A stretch of 6,860 bases of DNA from contig JAOZSC010000095.1 in the NCBI GenBank assembly GCA_029939875.1, positions 1,309-8,168 of the forward strand. The letters are read 5' to 3'. The first letter of the stretch is position 1, and each line of letters begins with the position of its first letter. Made by a program: the position numbers and the translations under genes. The notes under the pieces were generated by a model. The model saw only the letters and a program-made list of their open reading frames with translations. It was not told where the DNA came from and searched no databases. Positions 1-5,320 of the stretch are shown here, piece after piece. Origin of the DNA: Desulfobacterales bacterium (lineage in GTDB: Bacteria > Desulfobacterota > Desulfobacteria > Desulfobacterales > JAFDCJ01).

Positions 1-12
1 CGAAAATTTTCA

Positions 13-549
13 TCAGCCGAGCGCCACCTTGCGGCCTTCATCAAGCGCCTTCATATTCAGGGGAATGAGTTTTTCCTTTTTGGCAAATTTTCCCTTGACA
101 GTTTCGCGCAGGATTTCAAAATCCACAATCTTGCTGCGTGCGACAAAAGCCGCCAGAGCCACAATGTTGGCGGCGCGGATATTTCCCAGCTTCTGGGCGA
201 TTTCTATGATGGGCACACTGATCACGTCCACGTCGTCCCGGCCGGCTTCGATTGAGATGAGGGACTGGTTGACGAATATCACGCCACCGGGTTTTACGGT
301 TGGTGCGAATTTTTCCAGGGAAGGCCGGTTCATGGCCACCAGGTGCATGGGATTGCGGATAACCGGGGACCCGATGGGCCGGTCGGCGGCGACCACCGTG
401 CAATAGGCAGTTCCGCCCCGCATCTCGGGGCCGTATGAAGGAATCCATACTACTTCAAATCCCTGCTGCATAGCAGCCTGGGCCAGAATCTGTCCCATCA
501 GCATAATTCCCTGACCGCCGAATCCGGCGAATTGAACTTCACTTTGCAT
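13..549 (-). CDS. korC: 2-oxoacid:ferredoxin oxidoreductase, gamma subunit
   Basis: This is the gamma subunit of a CoA-dependent 2-oxoacid:ferredoxin oxidoreductase in the cytoplasm; in the family it helps form the CoA-binding side of the complex. It has 178 residues, usual for a stand-alone gamma subunit. The family signature GFGGQG is at residues 9-14, and PEMRGGTA at 41-48 is typical of KorC/PorG. Two ATG codons are adjacent (552-550 and 549-547). The Shine-Dalgarno AGGAGG at 554-559 is 1 nt from the first and 4 nt from the second, so I chose the second. The frame stays open upstream to 663, but that part is low-complexity repeat and sits upstream of the ribosome binding site, so it is not counted as protein. 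It is the last kor gene in the window; its stop is TGA at 13-15. The substrate (2-oxoglutarate or branched-chain 2-oxoacids) cannot be told from this subunit. Confidence 0.93.
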   Translation of the reverse strand: MQSEVQFAGFGGQGIMLMGQILAQAAMQQGFEVVWIPSYGPEMRGGTAYCTVVAADRPIGSPVIRNPMHLVAMNRPSLEKFAPTVKPGGVIFVNQSLISIEAGRDDVDVISVPIIEIAQKLGNIRAANIVALAAFVARSKIVDFEILRETVKGKFAKKEKLIPLNMKALDEGRKVALG

Positions 550-570
550 CATTCCTCCTAAAATAAATGC

Positions 571-605
571 TTGTTGCTGGTTTCTTGTTGCTTGTTGCTG
601 GTTTC
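571..605. repeat. Heptad repeat island 1 (TTGTTGC/TGGTTTC)
   Basis: Five contiguous 7-bp units in the order A-B-A-A-B, where A is TTGTTGC and B is TGGTTTC, with no mismatch. It contains an 18-bp perfect direct repeat (568-585 and 589-606, offset 21). It lies in the korB-korC spacer just upstream of the korC ribosome binding site. Its length keeps the minus-strand frame open, which creates a false N-terminal extension of korC. Function unknown. Confidence 0.85.
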
Positions 606-613
606 TGCTCACT

Positions 614-632
614 TGACCCCGGTTACGGGTCA
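614..632. other. Small inverted repeat (hairpin or operator)
   Basis: TGACCC at 614-619 and GGGTCA at 627-632 form a perfect 6-bp inverted repeat around 7 nt, inside the korB-korC spacer between two heptad islands. No U run follows on either strand, so it is not an intrinsic terminator. It could be an mRNA-stabilising hairpin or a protein site. Confidence 0.35.
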
Positions 633-638
633 CCCGAT

Positions 639-673
639 GCAAAGCGCATAGCGTATGGTGCATAGCGTACTGA
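639..673. repeat. Heptad repeat island 2 (GCATAGC/GTATGGT)
   Basis: Five contiguous 7-bp units: GCAAAGC, GCATAGC, GTATGGT, GCATAGC, GTACTGA. The 10-mer GCATAGCGTA occurs exactly twice at a 14-bp offset (646-655 and 660-669). An inverted copy of the word, CGCTATGC, occurs at 705-712 in island 3, so a transcript could pair across the two islands. Confidence 0.8.
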
Positions 674-691
674 TCGATAATCCAGATATTT

Positions 692-703
692 CAGAGGCCT
701 CTG
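692..703. other. Perfect 12-bp palindrome CAGAGGCCTCTG
   Basis: CAGAGG|CCTCTG is a perfect dyad with no spacer. It overlaps the start of heptad island 3. A dyad of this kind can be a dimeric regulator site, but here it may simply come from inverted CCTCTGC words of the repeat island. Confidence 0.4.
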
Positions 704-726
704 CCGCTATGCCCTCTGCGCCATGC
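699..726. repeat. Heptad repeat island 3 (CTCTGCC/GCTATGC)
   Basis: Four contiguous 7-bp units: CTCTGCC, GCTATGC, CCTCTGC, GCCATGC. GCTATGC is the reverse complement of GCATAGC in island 2, so islands 2 and 3 form a divergent pair. The preceding heptad CAGAGGC (692-698) also belongs to the phase, giving 35 bp if counted. Confidence 0.7.
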
Positions 727-735
727 TTTTTCTTG

Positions 736-770
736 CCGCCTCCCACCTGCCGAATTCCACATTCCGAATT
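736..770. repeat. Heptad repeat island 4 (CCG/CCA-headed words)
   Basis: Five contiguous 7-bp units starting alternately CCG and CCA: CCGCCTC, CCACCTG, CCGAATT, CCACATT, CCGAATT. CCGAATT recurs exactly at a 14-bp offset. The run ends six bases before the korB stop codon (777-779), so the repeat fills the spacer right up to the gene. Confidence 0.72.
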
Positions 771-776
771 ACAGCT

Positions 777-1520
777 TCAATCATCCTCCGGCGTTTTGAA
801 TTCCCCCAGCCTGTAATAGGGCATCATTTTTTCTTCGACCCATTTGGTTGCGGCCACCGGGGTCATGCCCCAGTTTGTCGGACAGGTGCTGAGCAGTTCC
901 ACCATGCTGAAACATCGATTTTCCATCTGGTACATAAACGCCTTTTTAATGGCCTTTTTGGCACGGGTGACATACTTGGGTTTGACCAGGGTTTGCCGGA
1001 CAATGTAGCCCGGCGTTTCAAGAGATGCCAGCAATTCGGCCATCCGGATCGGCATGCCCACTTCGGAGGGCTTGCGGCCGAACGGCGAGGTGGTCGTTCG
1101 CTGATCAGGCATCGTGGTGGGCGCCATCTGCCCGCCGGTCATACCGTACACGGCATTGTTGATAAAAATGGTGGTGAATTTTTCGCCGCGGTTGGCGGCA
1201 TGCACAATTTCGCTCAACCCGATGCTGGCCAGGTCGCCGTCGCCCTGGTAGGTGAAAACCATCAGATCCGGGCGAACCCTTTTAATACCGGTGGCCATGG
1301 CAGGCGCCCGGCCGTGGGCGGCTTCCTGAAAGTCACAGGTAAAATAGTTATACATCAAAACGGCGCAGCCCACCGGGGCAATGCCAACGGTTCGGCCGTG
1401 GATACCCAACTCGTCGATCACCTCCGCGATCAGCCGGTGGGCCACTCCGTGAGTACATCCCGGGCAGTAATGGGTAATCGTATCTGACAGGGCTTCGGGT
1501 TTTTGAAATATTTTTCCCAT
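777..1520 (-). CDS. korB: 2-oxoacid:ferredoxin oxidoreductase, beta (TPP-binding) subunit
   Basis: This is the thiamine-pyrophosphate subunit, where the 2-oxoacid is decarboxylated and electrons pass to an Fe-S cluster and then to ferredoxin. It has 247 residues, in the short KorB/VorA size class. The N-terminal HYCPGC motif (17-22) is present. The TPP/Mg site is seen as GDGD at 93-96 followed by NN at 121-122 and VYGMTGGQ at 124-131, as in POR/KOR beta subunits. Cys19, Cys22, Cys52 and Cys213 are candidate ligands of the [4Fe-4S] cluster that this family carries (inferred by position). The ATG at 1520 is preceded by AGGAG (1529-1533) at 8 nt. It lies 203 nt after korA and 227 nt before korC, unusually long gaps for genes of one complex; both gaps are filled with repeats. 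It ends in TGA at 777-779. Confidence 0.94.
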   Translation of the reverse strand: MGKIFQKPEALSDTITHYCPGCTHGVAHRLIAEVIDELGIHGRTVGIAPVGCAVLMYNYFTCDFQEAAHGRAPAMATGIKRVRPDLMVFTYQGDGDLASIGLSEIVHAANRGEKFTTIFINNAVYGMTGGQMAPTTMPDQRTTTSPFGRKPSEVGMPIRMAELLASLETPGYIVRQTLVKPKYVTRAKKAIKKAFMYQMENRCFSMVELLSTCPTNWGMTPVAATKWVEEKMMPYYRLGEFKTPEDD

Positions 1521-1555
1521 TTTCGGTGCTCCTATAGGCTCTTAGTGGCCTTTAA

Positions 1556-1573
1556 CTGACAGCATGTTGTCAG
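1556..1573. other. Inverted repeat upstream of korB
   Basis: CTGACA (1556-1561) and TGTCAG (1568-1573) form a perfect 6-bp inverted repeat around 6 nt, 36 nt upstream of the korB start codon in the mRNA. No U run follows, so it is not a terminator. It may fold in the korB leader or bind a regulator. Confidence 0.3.
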
Positions 1574-1580
1574 AAACTGC

Positions 1581-1615
1581 AGGTTTCAGTGTTCAGGTTT
1601 CAGAATTCAGTACTT
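1581..1615. repeat. Heptad repeat island 5 (AGGTTTC words)
   Basis: Consecutive units AGGTTTC, AGTGTTC, AGGTTTC, AGAATTC and AGTACTT at 7-bp phase, consensus AGnnTTC. CAGGTTTCAG occurs exactly at 1580-1589 and 1594-1603 (offset 14). It lies in the korA-korB spacer and faces the inverted island at 1621-1648. Confidence 0.78.
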
Positions 1616-1620
1616 CAACC

Positions 1621-1648
1621 CCTGACACCTGAAACCTAAAACCAATAA
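1621..1648. repeat. Heptad repeat island 6, inverted relative to island 5 (CCTGAAA words)
   Basis: Four units CCTGACA, CCTGAAA, CCTAAAA, CCAATAA at 7-bp phase. CTGAAACCT (1629-1637) is the exact reverse complement of AGGTTTCAG at 1595-1603, so the two islands can form a 9-bp stem with a 25-nt loop in the operon mRNA between korA and korB. Confidence 0.7.
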
Positions 1649-1679
1649 GTAGCGTCATTAGATAATCAGTGCCATGGTT

Positions 1680-1692
1680 GCCCCGCCGGGGC
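1680..1692. other. GC-rich hairpin after korA
   Basis: GCCCC (1680-1684), loop GCC, GGGGC (1688-1692): a compact, very stable stem 31 nt after the korA stop on the minus-strand transcript. No U run follows on the minus strand, so it more likely protects or processes the mRNA than terminates it. Confidence 0.4.
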
Positions 1693-1723
1693 CACTTTTC
1701 CCGGGCGCAGGCTCGGAAAAAGA

Positions 1724-2794
1724 TTATTCTATTATTTTGCGGATCTCGCCCATCACCTCTTCGGGGGTCGGAACTTCGCCGCCGCATTTGCCGTACCAGT
1801 GAACCGGACACTTTCCAATCACACTGCGCTCTACGTCTTCCACCATCTGGCCCATACTCATTTCCACGCTCAGCACAGCCCGGCAGCCTTTTTTTGCTGC
1901 GGCGTCATTAATAGCCTGGCCGGGAAATGGAAACAGGTGCTGGGGCCGGATCATGCCGACTTCCAGTCCGCTTTCTTTCAGGTTATCAATGGCGGTGCGG
2001 CAAACCCGACTCATGGTACCGTAACTGACGATAAGAATTTCATAATCGCCGTTAAGATTATAGGTCTCGTAGCGGATCTCTTCGCGCTGCATGCGTTCGT
2101 ATTTGGCTTTCAGCTTCAGGTTGTGGGCGTTGAGCTCCCCTGGATCCAGATAAAGCGTCTTGACCAGATTGCGGTGGCTGCTTTTGCGGGTGTCCATGCC
2201 GCTGGTGGCCCAGCCGTCCTTGTTGGAAGGCTCGACTTTCAGGTGCTCCGGAAACTCCACCGGCTCCATCATTTGGCCGATTAACCCGTCGCCGAGAATC
2301 ATCACCGGGTTGAGGTATTTTTCGGCCAGCACAAAAGCCTGCATGACCATCTCCACGGCCTCCTGGACACTGGCCGGCGCCATCACCAACAGCCGGTAAT
2401 CACCATGCCCGCCGCCTTTGGTAGCCTGGAAGTAATCCGCCTGGGATGGCAGAATTCCGCCTAGGCCGGGTCCGCCGCGCATGATGTTGACAAACACCGC
2501 CGGGCATTCGGCGGCGGTGATGTAACTGATGCCTTCACTCATCAGGCTGATTCCCGGGCTCGATGAGGTCGTAAACACCCGCTCACCGCAGGCTGCTGCT
2601 CCAAAAATCATGTAGGATACGGCCACTTCGCTTTCACCCTGCAAAAAGACTCCCCCGACCTCGGGCATGCGCCGGGAAAGATATTCGGCCACTTCAGACT
2701 GCGGGGTAATTGGATAGGCAAAGTAATTCAAGCTCCCGGCCCGGATGGCAGCCTCGCCGATGGCCTCATTGCCCTTCATCAAAACTTTACTCAT
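1724..2794 (-). CDS. korA: 2-oxoacid:ferredoxin oxidoreductase, alpha subunit (KorA, VorB-type)
   Basis: This is the alpha subunit (pyrimidine-binding and transketolase C-terminal domains) of the ferredoxin-dependent 2-oxoacid oxidoreductase. It has 356 residues, the usual size for the VorB-type alpha chain that automatic pipelines often call 3-methyl-2-oxobutanoate dehydrogenase subunit VorB; KorA is the parallel name. Visible motifs are YPITPQSE (27-34), the ESE triad (54-56) of the TPP pyrimidine site, TSSSPGISLMSE (76-87), and a downstream GGPGLGG followed by PSQADYFQATKGGGHGD. The C-terminal third fits the transketolase C-terminal domain. The ATG at 2794 has GGAGG (2801-2805) at 6 nt, inside the 13-nt gap after korD, so D and A are tightly coupled. 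Substrate assignment between 2-oxoglutarate and 2-oxoisovalerate is uncertain from sequence alone. It ends in TAA. Confidence 0.94.
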   Translation of the reverse strand: MSKVLMKGNEAIGEAAIRAGSLNYFAYPITPQSEVAEYLSRRMPEVGGVFLQGESEVAVSYMIFGAAACGERVFTTSSSPGISLMSEGISYITAAECPAVFVNIMRGGPGLGGILPSQADYFQATKGGGHGDYRLLVMAPASVQEAVEMVMQAFVLAEKYLNPVMILGDGLIGQMMEPVEFPEHLKVEPSNKDGWATSGMDTRKSSHRNLVKTLYLDPGELNAHNLKLKAKYERMQREEIRYETYNLNGDYEILIVSYGTMSRVCRTAIDNLKESGLEVGMIRPQHLFPFPGQAINDAAAKKGCRAVLSVEMSMGQMVEDVERSVIGKCPVHWYGKCGGEVPTPEEVMGEIRKIIE

Positions 2795-2807
2795 TTCCGA
2801 CCTCCGT

Positions 2808-3041
2808 TTATTTTTGCCCGGCTGTCTGCTGCTCGATCTCGCTGATCGTTATGGCAACATCCGGGCACATGGTGCAGCACATCGCACAAAAAATACAGTC
2901 TTCGGCACGGGCCTGGTACGCCGGGAAATATCCCTTCGTGTTGACCTTGCCGGAGATTTCCAGAACATTCTTTGGACAGACGGCCACGCACAGGCCACAC
3001 CCCTTACAGCGATCCCTGTCGATCGTATGCAAATACTCCAT
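2808..3041 (-). CDS. korD: 2-oxoacid:ferredoxin oxidoreductase, delta (2x[4Fe-4S] ferredoxin) subunit
   Basis: This small ferredoxin-like subunit of 77 residues carries electrons from the TPP subunit to free ferredoxin. Two complete cluster motifs are visible: Cys12, Cys15, Cys18 and Cys22-Pro, then Cys49, Cys52, Cys55 and Cys59-Pro. Both are CxxCxxCxxxCP, the bacterial 2[4Fe-4S] pattern; an extra Cys56 lies next to Cys55. The ATG at 3041 has AAGGAG (complement of 3051-3056) at 9 nt. It precedes korA by 13 nt and follows the P-loop ATPase gene by 72 nt. The D-A-B-C order is the common one for this enzyme class. Confidence 0.93.
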   Translation of the reverse strand: MEYLHTIDRDRCKGCGLCVAVCPKNVLEISGKVNTKGYFPAYQARAEDCIFCAMCCTMCPDVAITISEIEQQTAGQK

Positions 3042-3072
3042 TTAAAATGACTCCTTATAAAATTGAAACCGT

Positions 3073-3097
3073 GTGCCGCGGTAAAAGCGGACCGCAC
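3073..3097. other. Hairpin in the ATPase-korD gap
   Basis: GCGGT (3078-3082) and ACCGC (3091-3095) form a 5-bp stem, with outer GTGC (3073-3076) and GCAC (3094-3097) as an alternative pairing. It lies in the 72-nt gap on the minus-strand transcript. There is no U run, so it is probably an intercistronic hairpin rather than a terminator. Confidence 0.3.
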
Positions 3098-3113
3098 CAT
3101 CATTTAATATTCT

Positions 3114-3821
3114 CTAACCCACTGAGCCCCCAAATTTCGCCGCGGATAACCAGGGCGGCACCAGCTGCCTGTCCACCGGCAAAACCGGGCAGCTAAATCG
3201 TCGTCGATCAATGTCCGGCAGTAGTTTACGGGCAACGGCAATAAATTCCAGCGGCAGGCCGCTTTGCTGTGCCAGGGATTGAACAAACTCGTACCCACTA
3301 TAAATTTCCTGCAAACCGGTCTCGTCGATCAGGTTGGCATTGCCGATGAAGCCGGTAATCTTCAACCGCGCCGCCTTTTCAATTTCATCGCGCAGCTTCA
3401 AGCATCCGGCCGCCGTGTTCATGGCGGGGCGCATGGGATTGATCACCTGCAGCATATGCACCTGCCGGCCCTTAAAAGCATCGGCCAGGGCCGCCAGCAC
3501 CCTTGCACCGGCGTTATTGCCGCCGACATCCAGCACTGCCAGATCACCAGACTGCTGAATCATACCCCCAATGGCAGGACTGAGCACCGGAAGATCAGCC
3601 TGCAGGAGATGCTCCGGCGGCAACACCACCTCAACTCCAGCCTCTGCCAGCGCCTGCCGGGCTTCACGCGTCCTGAAGTATGGATTGACCAGGTCCAGGT
3701 CCGCAATGCGCACATCCAGTCCGGCCTGCTTGCGGTCCACCGCCAGGTTGATGGAAATTTCCGTCTTGCCGCTGCCGTAATTACCGACAATGGCAACGAT
3801 TCCATACAAGTCGATTTGCAA
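3114..3821 (-). CDS. P-loop ATPase of the CobQ/CobB/MinD/ParA type
   Basis: This is a predicted soluble nucleotide-binding protein of 235 residues; the cellular role is unknown. Walker A is GNYGSGKT at 13-20. It is followed by DLDLVNPYFRTREAR (41-55), resembling the switch region of MinD/SIMIBI ATPases, and by a Walker-B-like strand LAVLDVGG (94-101). There is no signal peptide or membrane segment. It is the first gene of the kor operon, 72 nt ahead of korD, which suggests a link to the oxidoreductase, for example in cofactor or Fe-S assembly or control; this is inference only. The start is TTG at 3821, with GGAAGGA (complement of 3828-3834) at 6 nt and an in-frame TGA just upstream. An out-of-frame ATG at 3828-3826 would read into this frame if one T of the TTT at 3820-3822 were absent. 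It ends in TAG. Confidence 0.85.
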   Translation of the reverse strand: MQIDLYGIVAIVGNYGSGKTEISINLAVDRKQAGLDVRIADLDLVNPYFRTREARQALAEAGVEVVLPPEHLLQADLPVLSPAIGGMIQQSGDLAVLDVGGNNAGARVLAALADAFKGRQVHMLQVINPMRPAMNTAAGCLKLRDEIEKAARLKITGFIGNANLIDETGLQEIYSGYEFVQSLAQQSGLPLEFIAVARKLLPDIDRRRFSCPVLPVDRQLVPPWLSAAKFGGSVG

Positions 3822-3848
3822 ATTTCATCCTTCCAGTAGACATCCAAT

Positions 3849-3879
3849 AAAAAAAGCCTTGGCATGTAAAATAAGGCTT
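3849..3879 (-). terminator. Terminator-like hairpin in the kor operon leader (possible attenuator)
   Basis: On the minus strand AAGCCTT (complement of 3873-3879) pairs perfectly with AAGGCTT (complement of 3854-3860) around 12 nt, and the second arm runs straight into seven U (3849-3855). This is the form of an intrinsic terminator. It stands between the predicted promoter (3918-3946) and the first start codon (3821), with no minus-strand gene before it in the window, so an attenuator is the natural reading. The stem is only 7 bp with four A-U pairs, so termination may be partial. Confidence 0.55.
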
Positions 3880-3905
3880 GAAACACGAAACCGGCTCCGC
3901 GGAAA

Positions 3906-3933
3906 TTGCAAATTTTTAATTTATGAATAATTT
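3906..3933 (+). promoter_or_regulatory. Possible plus-strand promoter for namZ
   Basis: TTGCAA (3906-3911), 16 nt, TAATTT (3928-3933). The match to sigma70 boxes is only moderate and it overlaps the better minus-strand promoter. If real, divergent initiation would be mutually exclusive. Confidence 0.25.
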
Positions 3934-3946
3934 TAAGCCATGTCAA
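3918..3946 (-). promoter_or_regulatory. Sigma70-type promoter of the ATPase-kor operon
   Basis: On the minus strand a perfect TTGACA -35 box (complement of 3941-3946), a 17-nt spacer, then TAAATT (complement of 3918-3923, 4 of 6 matches) as -10. The region is AT-rich. Predicted initiation near 3911 gives a leader of about 90 nt that contains the attenuator-like hairpin. Confidence 0.6.
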
Positions 3947-3983
3947 GGCTTTTCGGAAGACAGGTGCACCGGGAAACAAACCG

Positions 3984-4005
3984 CAATTTTTCCACAATTT
4001 TTCCA
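3984..4005. repeat. Perfect 11-bp tandem duplication CAATTTTTCCA
   Basis: CAATTTTTCCA occurs twice back to back (3984-3994, 3995-4005), followed by a degenerate third copy. The 11-bp step is about one helical turn and it lies about 40 bp upstream of the kor operon -35 box, a fitting place for a tandem activator or repressor site. It may equally be another spacer word repeat. Confidence 0.55.
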
Positions 4006-4069
4006 CTTTTGAATCCACCGCAGGTGTGCTATTAAACCCCATGCGTTTCACCCCAGGAGTCGACGCCAT

Positions 4070-5248
4070 ATGCCAACTGTACAGACCGGACTCGAACGAC
4101 TGCTTGAAGACCCGCACCGCTGGCTGAACGACGGTCGCATCGGCTTTTTATGCAACCCGGCCTCGGTGGACCACCAGCTTACCCATGCGCGCATCCTGCT
4201 GCACCAAGCGCTTGGAGAGCAACTACAGGCGCTGTATTCTCCCCAGCATGGATTTTTCGCCGAAAAACAGGACAATATGATTGAATCGACCGATCTCATC
4301 GATCCGGCGCTGCAAATCCCGGTATTCAGCCTGTACGGAAAGGCCCGCATTCCGGACGCCCGCATGTTCGAGCCCATCGATGTGTTGCTGGTGGACCTGC
4401 AGGATGTCGGCTGCCGGGTGTATACGTTTATCTACACCCTGTCCTACTGTCTCGAGGCGGCTGCAAAATACAACATACAGATTCTGGTCCTGGATCGTCC
4501 GAATCCCATCAACGGCGTTGATGTGGAGGGCAACCGCCTGGCCGCTGACTGCAGCTCCTTTGTCGGGCGGTATCCAATCCCCATGCGCCATGGGCTGACC
4601 ATCGGCGAACTGGCCGGTTTTTTTAACGATTATTTTAAAATCGGCTGCCGCTTGAAAGTAATTCCCATGGCCGGCTGGAAACGCCACATGCAGTTTGCGG
4701 ACACGGGTCTGCCGTGGGTAGCCCCTTCTCCCAACATGCCTACTGCGCAATCGGCCCTGGTATATCCCGGCCAGGTTTTGTGGGAAGGTACCAATGTGTC
4801 CGAGGGACGCGGCACCACCCAGCCTTTTGAGCTGTTCGGGGCGCCGTACATCCATGTGGAAAAGATCCTGGCATCTTTGGGAAACGGGCAAATCCCCGGG
4901 GCGGTTCTTCGGCCCACGGTGTTTGAGCCTACCTCAAGTAAATGGCACGATGCGGCCTGCAACGGCTTTCAGATTCACGTTACCGATCCGGCGATCTATC
5001 GGCCATACAGGACCACCCTGCTCCTGCTGCAGGCCGTCATCTCCGGGCACCGCGCCCAATTTGAGTGGAAAGCCCCACCCTACGAATACGAATTTGAACG
5101 GCTGCCCATTGACCTGATTATCGGTGACCGCAACATCCGCCGGCGCCTGGAAAACCTGGAGCCTGTCGAAGAACTGGAAGCCGGCTGGCAGGAGGAACTT
5201 GAGCGCTTTAAAAAAATCCGGCAGGAATTTATGATATATCGTGGTTGA
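4070..5248 (+). CDS. NamZ-type exo-beta-N-acetylmuramidase family protein (DUF1343)
   Basis: The family member NamZ of Bacillus releases N-acetylmuramic acid from peptidoglycan fragments (CAZy GH171). This one has 392 residues and spans the whole domain. Motifs in order: GFLCNPASVD (25-34), SPQHGFF (57-63), DVLLVDLQDVG (104-114), LDRPNPING (141-149), RHGLTIGELA (173-182), WVAPSPNMPT (216-225) and EGTNVSEGRGTT (239-250). There is no signal peptide or lipobox, so it should act in the cytoplasm, unlike secreted NamZ. The family usually has EHG where this protein has QHG (59-61), so activity may differ and I give no gene symbol. The ATG at 4070 has AGGAG (4055-4059) at 10 nt; an ATG at 4041 is out of frame. 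It is followed after 72 nt by the RNase H gene on the same strand and is divergent from the kor operon. Confidence 0.88.
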   Translation: MPTVQTGLERLLEDPHRWLNDGRIGFLCNPASVDHQLTHARILLHQALGEQLQALYSPQHGFFAEKQDNMIESTDLIDPALQIPVFSLYGKARIPDARMFEPIDVLLVDLQDVGCRVYTFIYTLSYCLEAAAKYNIQILVLDRPNPINGVDVEGNRLAADCSSFVGRYPIPMRHGLTIGELAGFFNDYFKIGCRLKVIPMAGWKRHMQFADTGLPWVAPSPNMPTAQSALVYPGQVLWEGTNVSEGRGTTQPFELFGAPYIHVEKILASLGNGQIPGAVLRPTVFEPTSSKWHDAACNGFQIHVTDPAIYRPYRTTLLLLQAVISGHRAQFEWKAPPYEYEFERLPIDLIIGDRNIRRRLENLEPVEELEAGWQEELERFKKIRQEFMIYRG

Positions 5249-5253
5249 GCACG

Positions 5254-5307
5254 TCAAGTTAGTCAACCCAATCAACCTATTCAACTTATTCAACCAATTC
5301 ACCCAAC
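5254..5307. repeat. Six tandem 9-bp units (TCAACCnAT) between namZ-like and rnh genes
   Basis: Units start at 5254, 5263, 5272, 5281, 5290 and 5299, consensus TCAACCnAT: TCAAGTTAG, TCAACCCAA, TCAACCTAT, TCAACTTAT, TCAACCAAT, TCACCCAAC. They fill 54 of the 72 bases of the gap and end at the rnh ribosome binding site. The plus-strand RNA would be G-poor and largely unstructured. Confidence 0.78.
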
Positions 5308-5320
5308 GAGGGACAGCCCC

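Noticed and set aside
550..663. N-terminal extension of korC in the same open frame
   Set aside because: It is upstream of a strong AGGAGG, is encoded by heptad repeats, and is Gln/Asn/Arg-rich low complexity with no counterpart in the KorC family.
571..1648. CRISPR array
   Set aside because: The repeats are 7 bp with no unique spacers of constant length and no cas genes; the pattern is tandem words, not repeat-spacer units.
3104..3245. Frameshift in the ATPase C-terminus: other minus-strand frames read smoothly (for example FAGGQAAGAALVIRGE)
   Set aside because: It would need two separate one-base changes within about 25 nt, and the present frame gives a coherent ending (CPVLPVDRQLVPPW) of normal length. 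An alignment with orthologues would settle it.
3984..4010. Sigma54 promoter (TGG...TTGC-like words on the minus strand)
   Set aside because: The spacing between the GG and GC elements is wrong (7 instead of 10).
4223..4891. Long minus-strand frame within the NamZ-like gene
   Set aside because: It is fully antisense to a gene with clear family motifs and has no recognisable domain.
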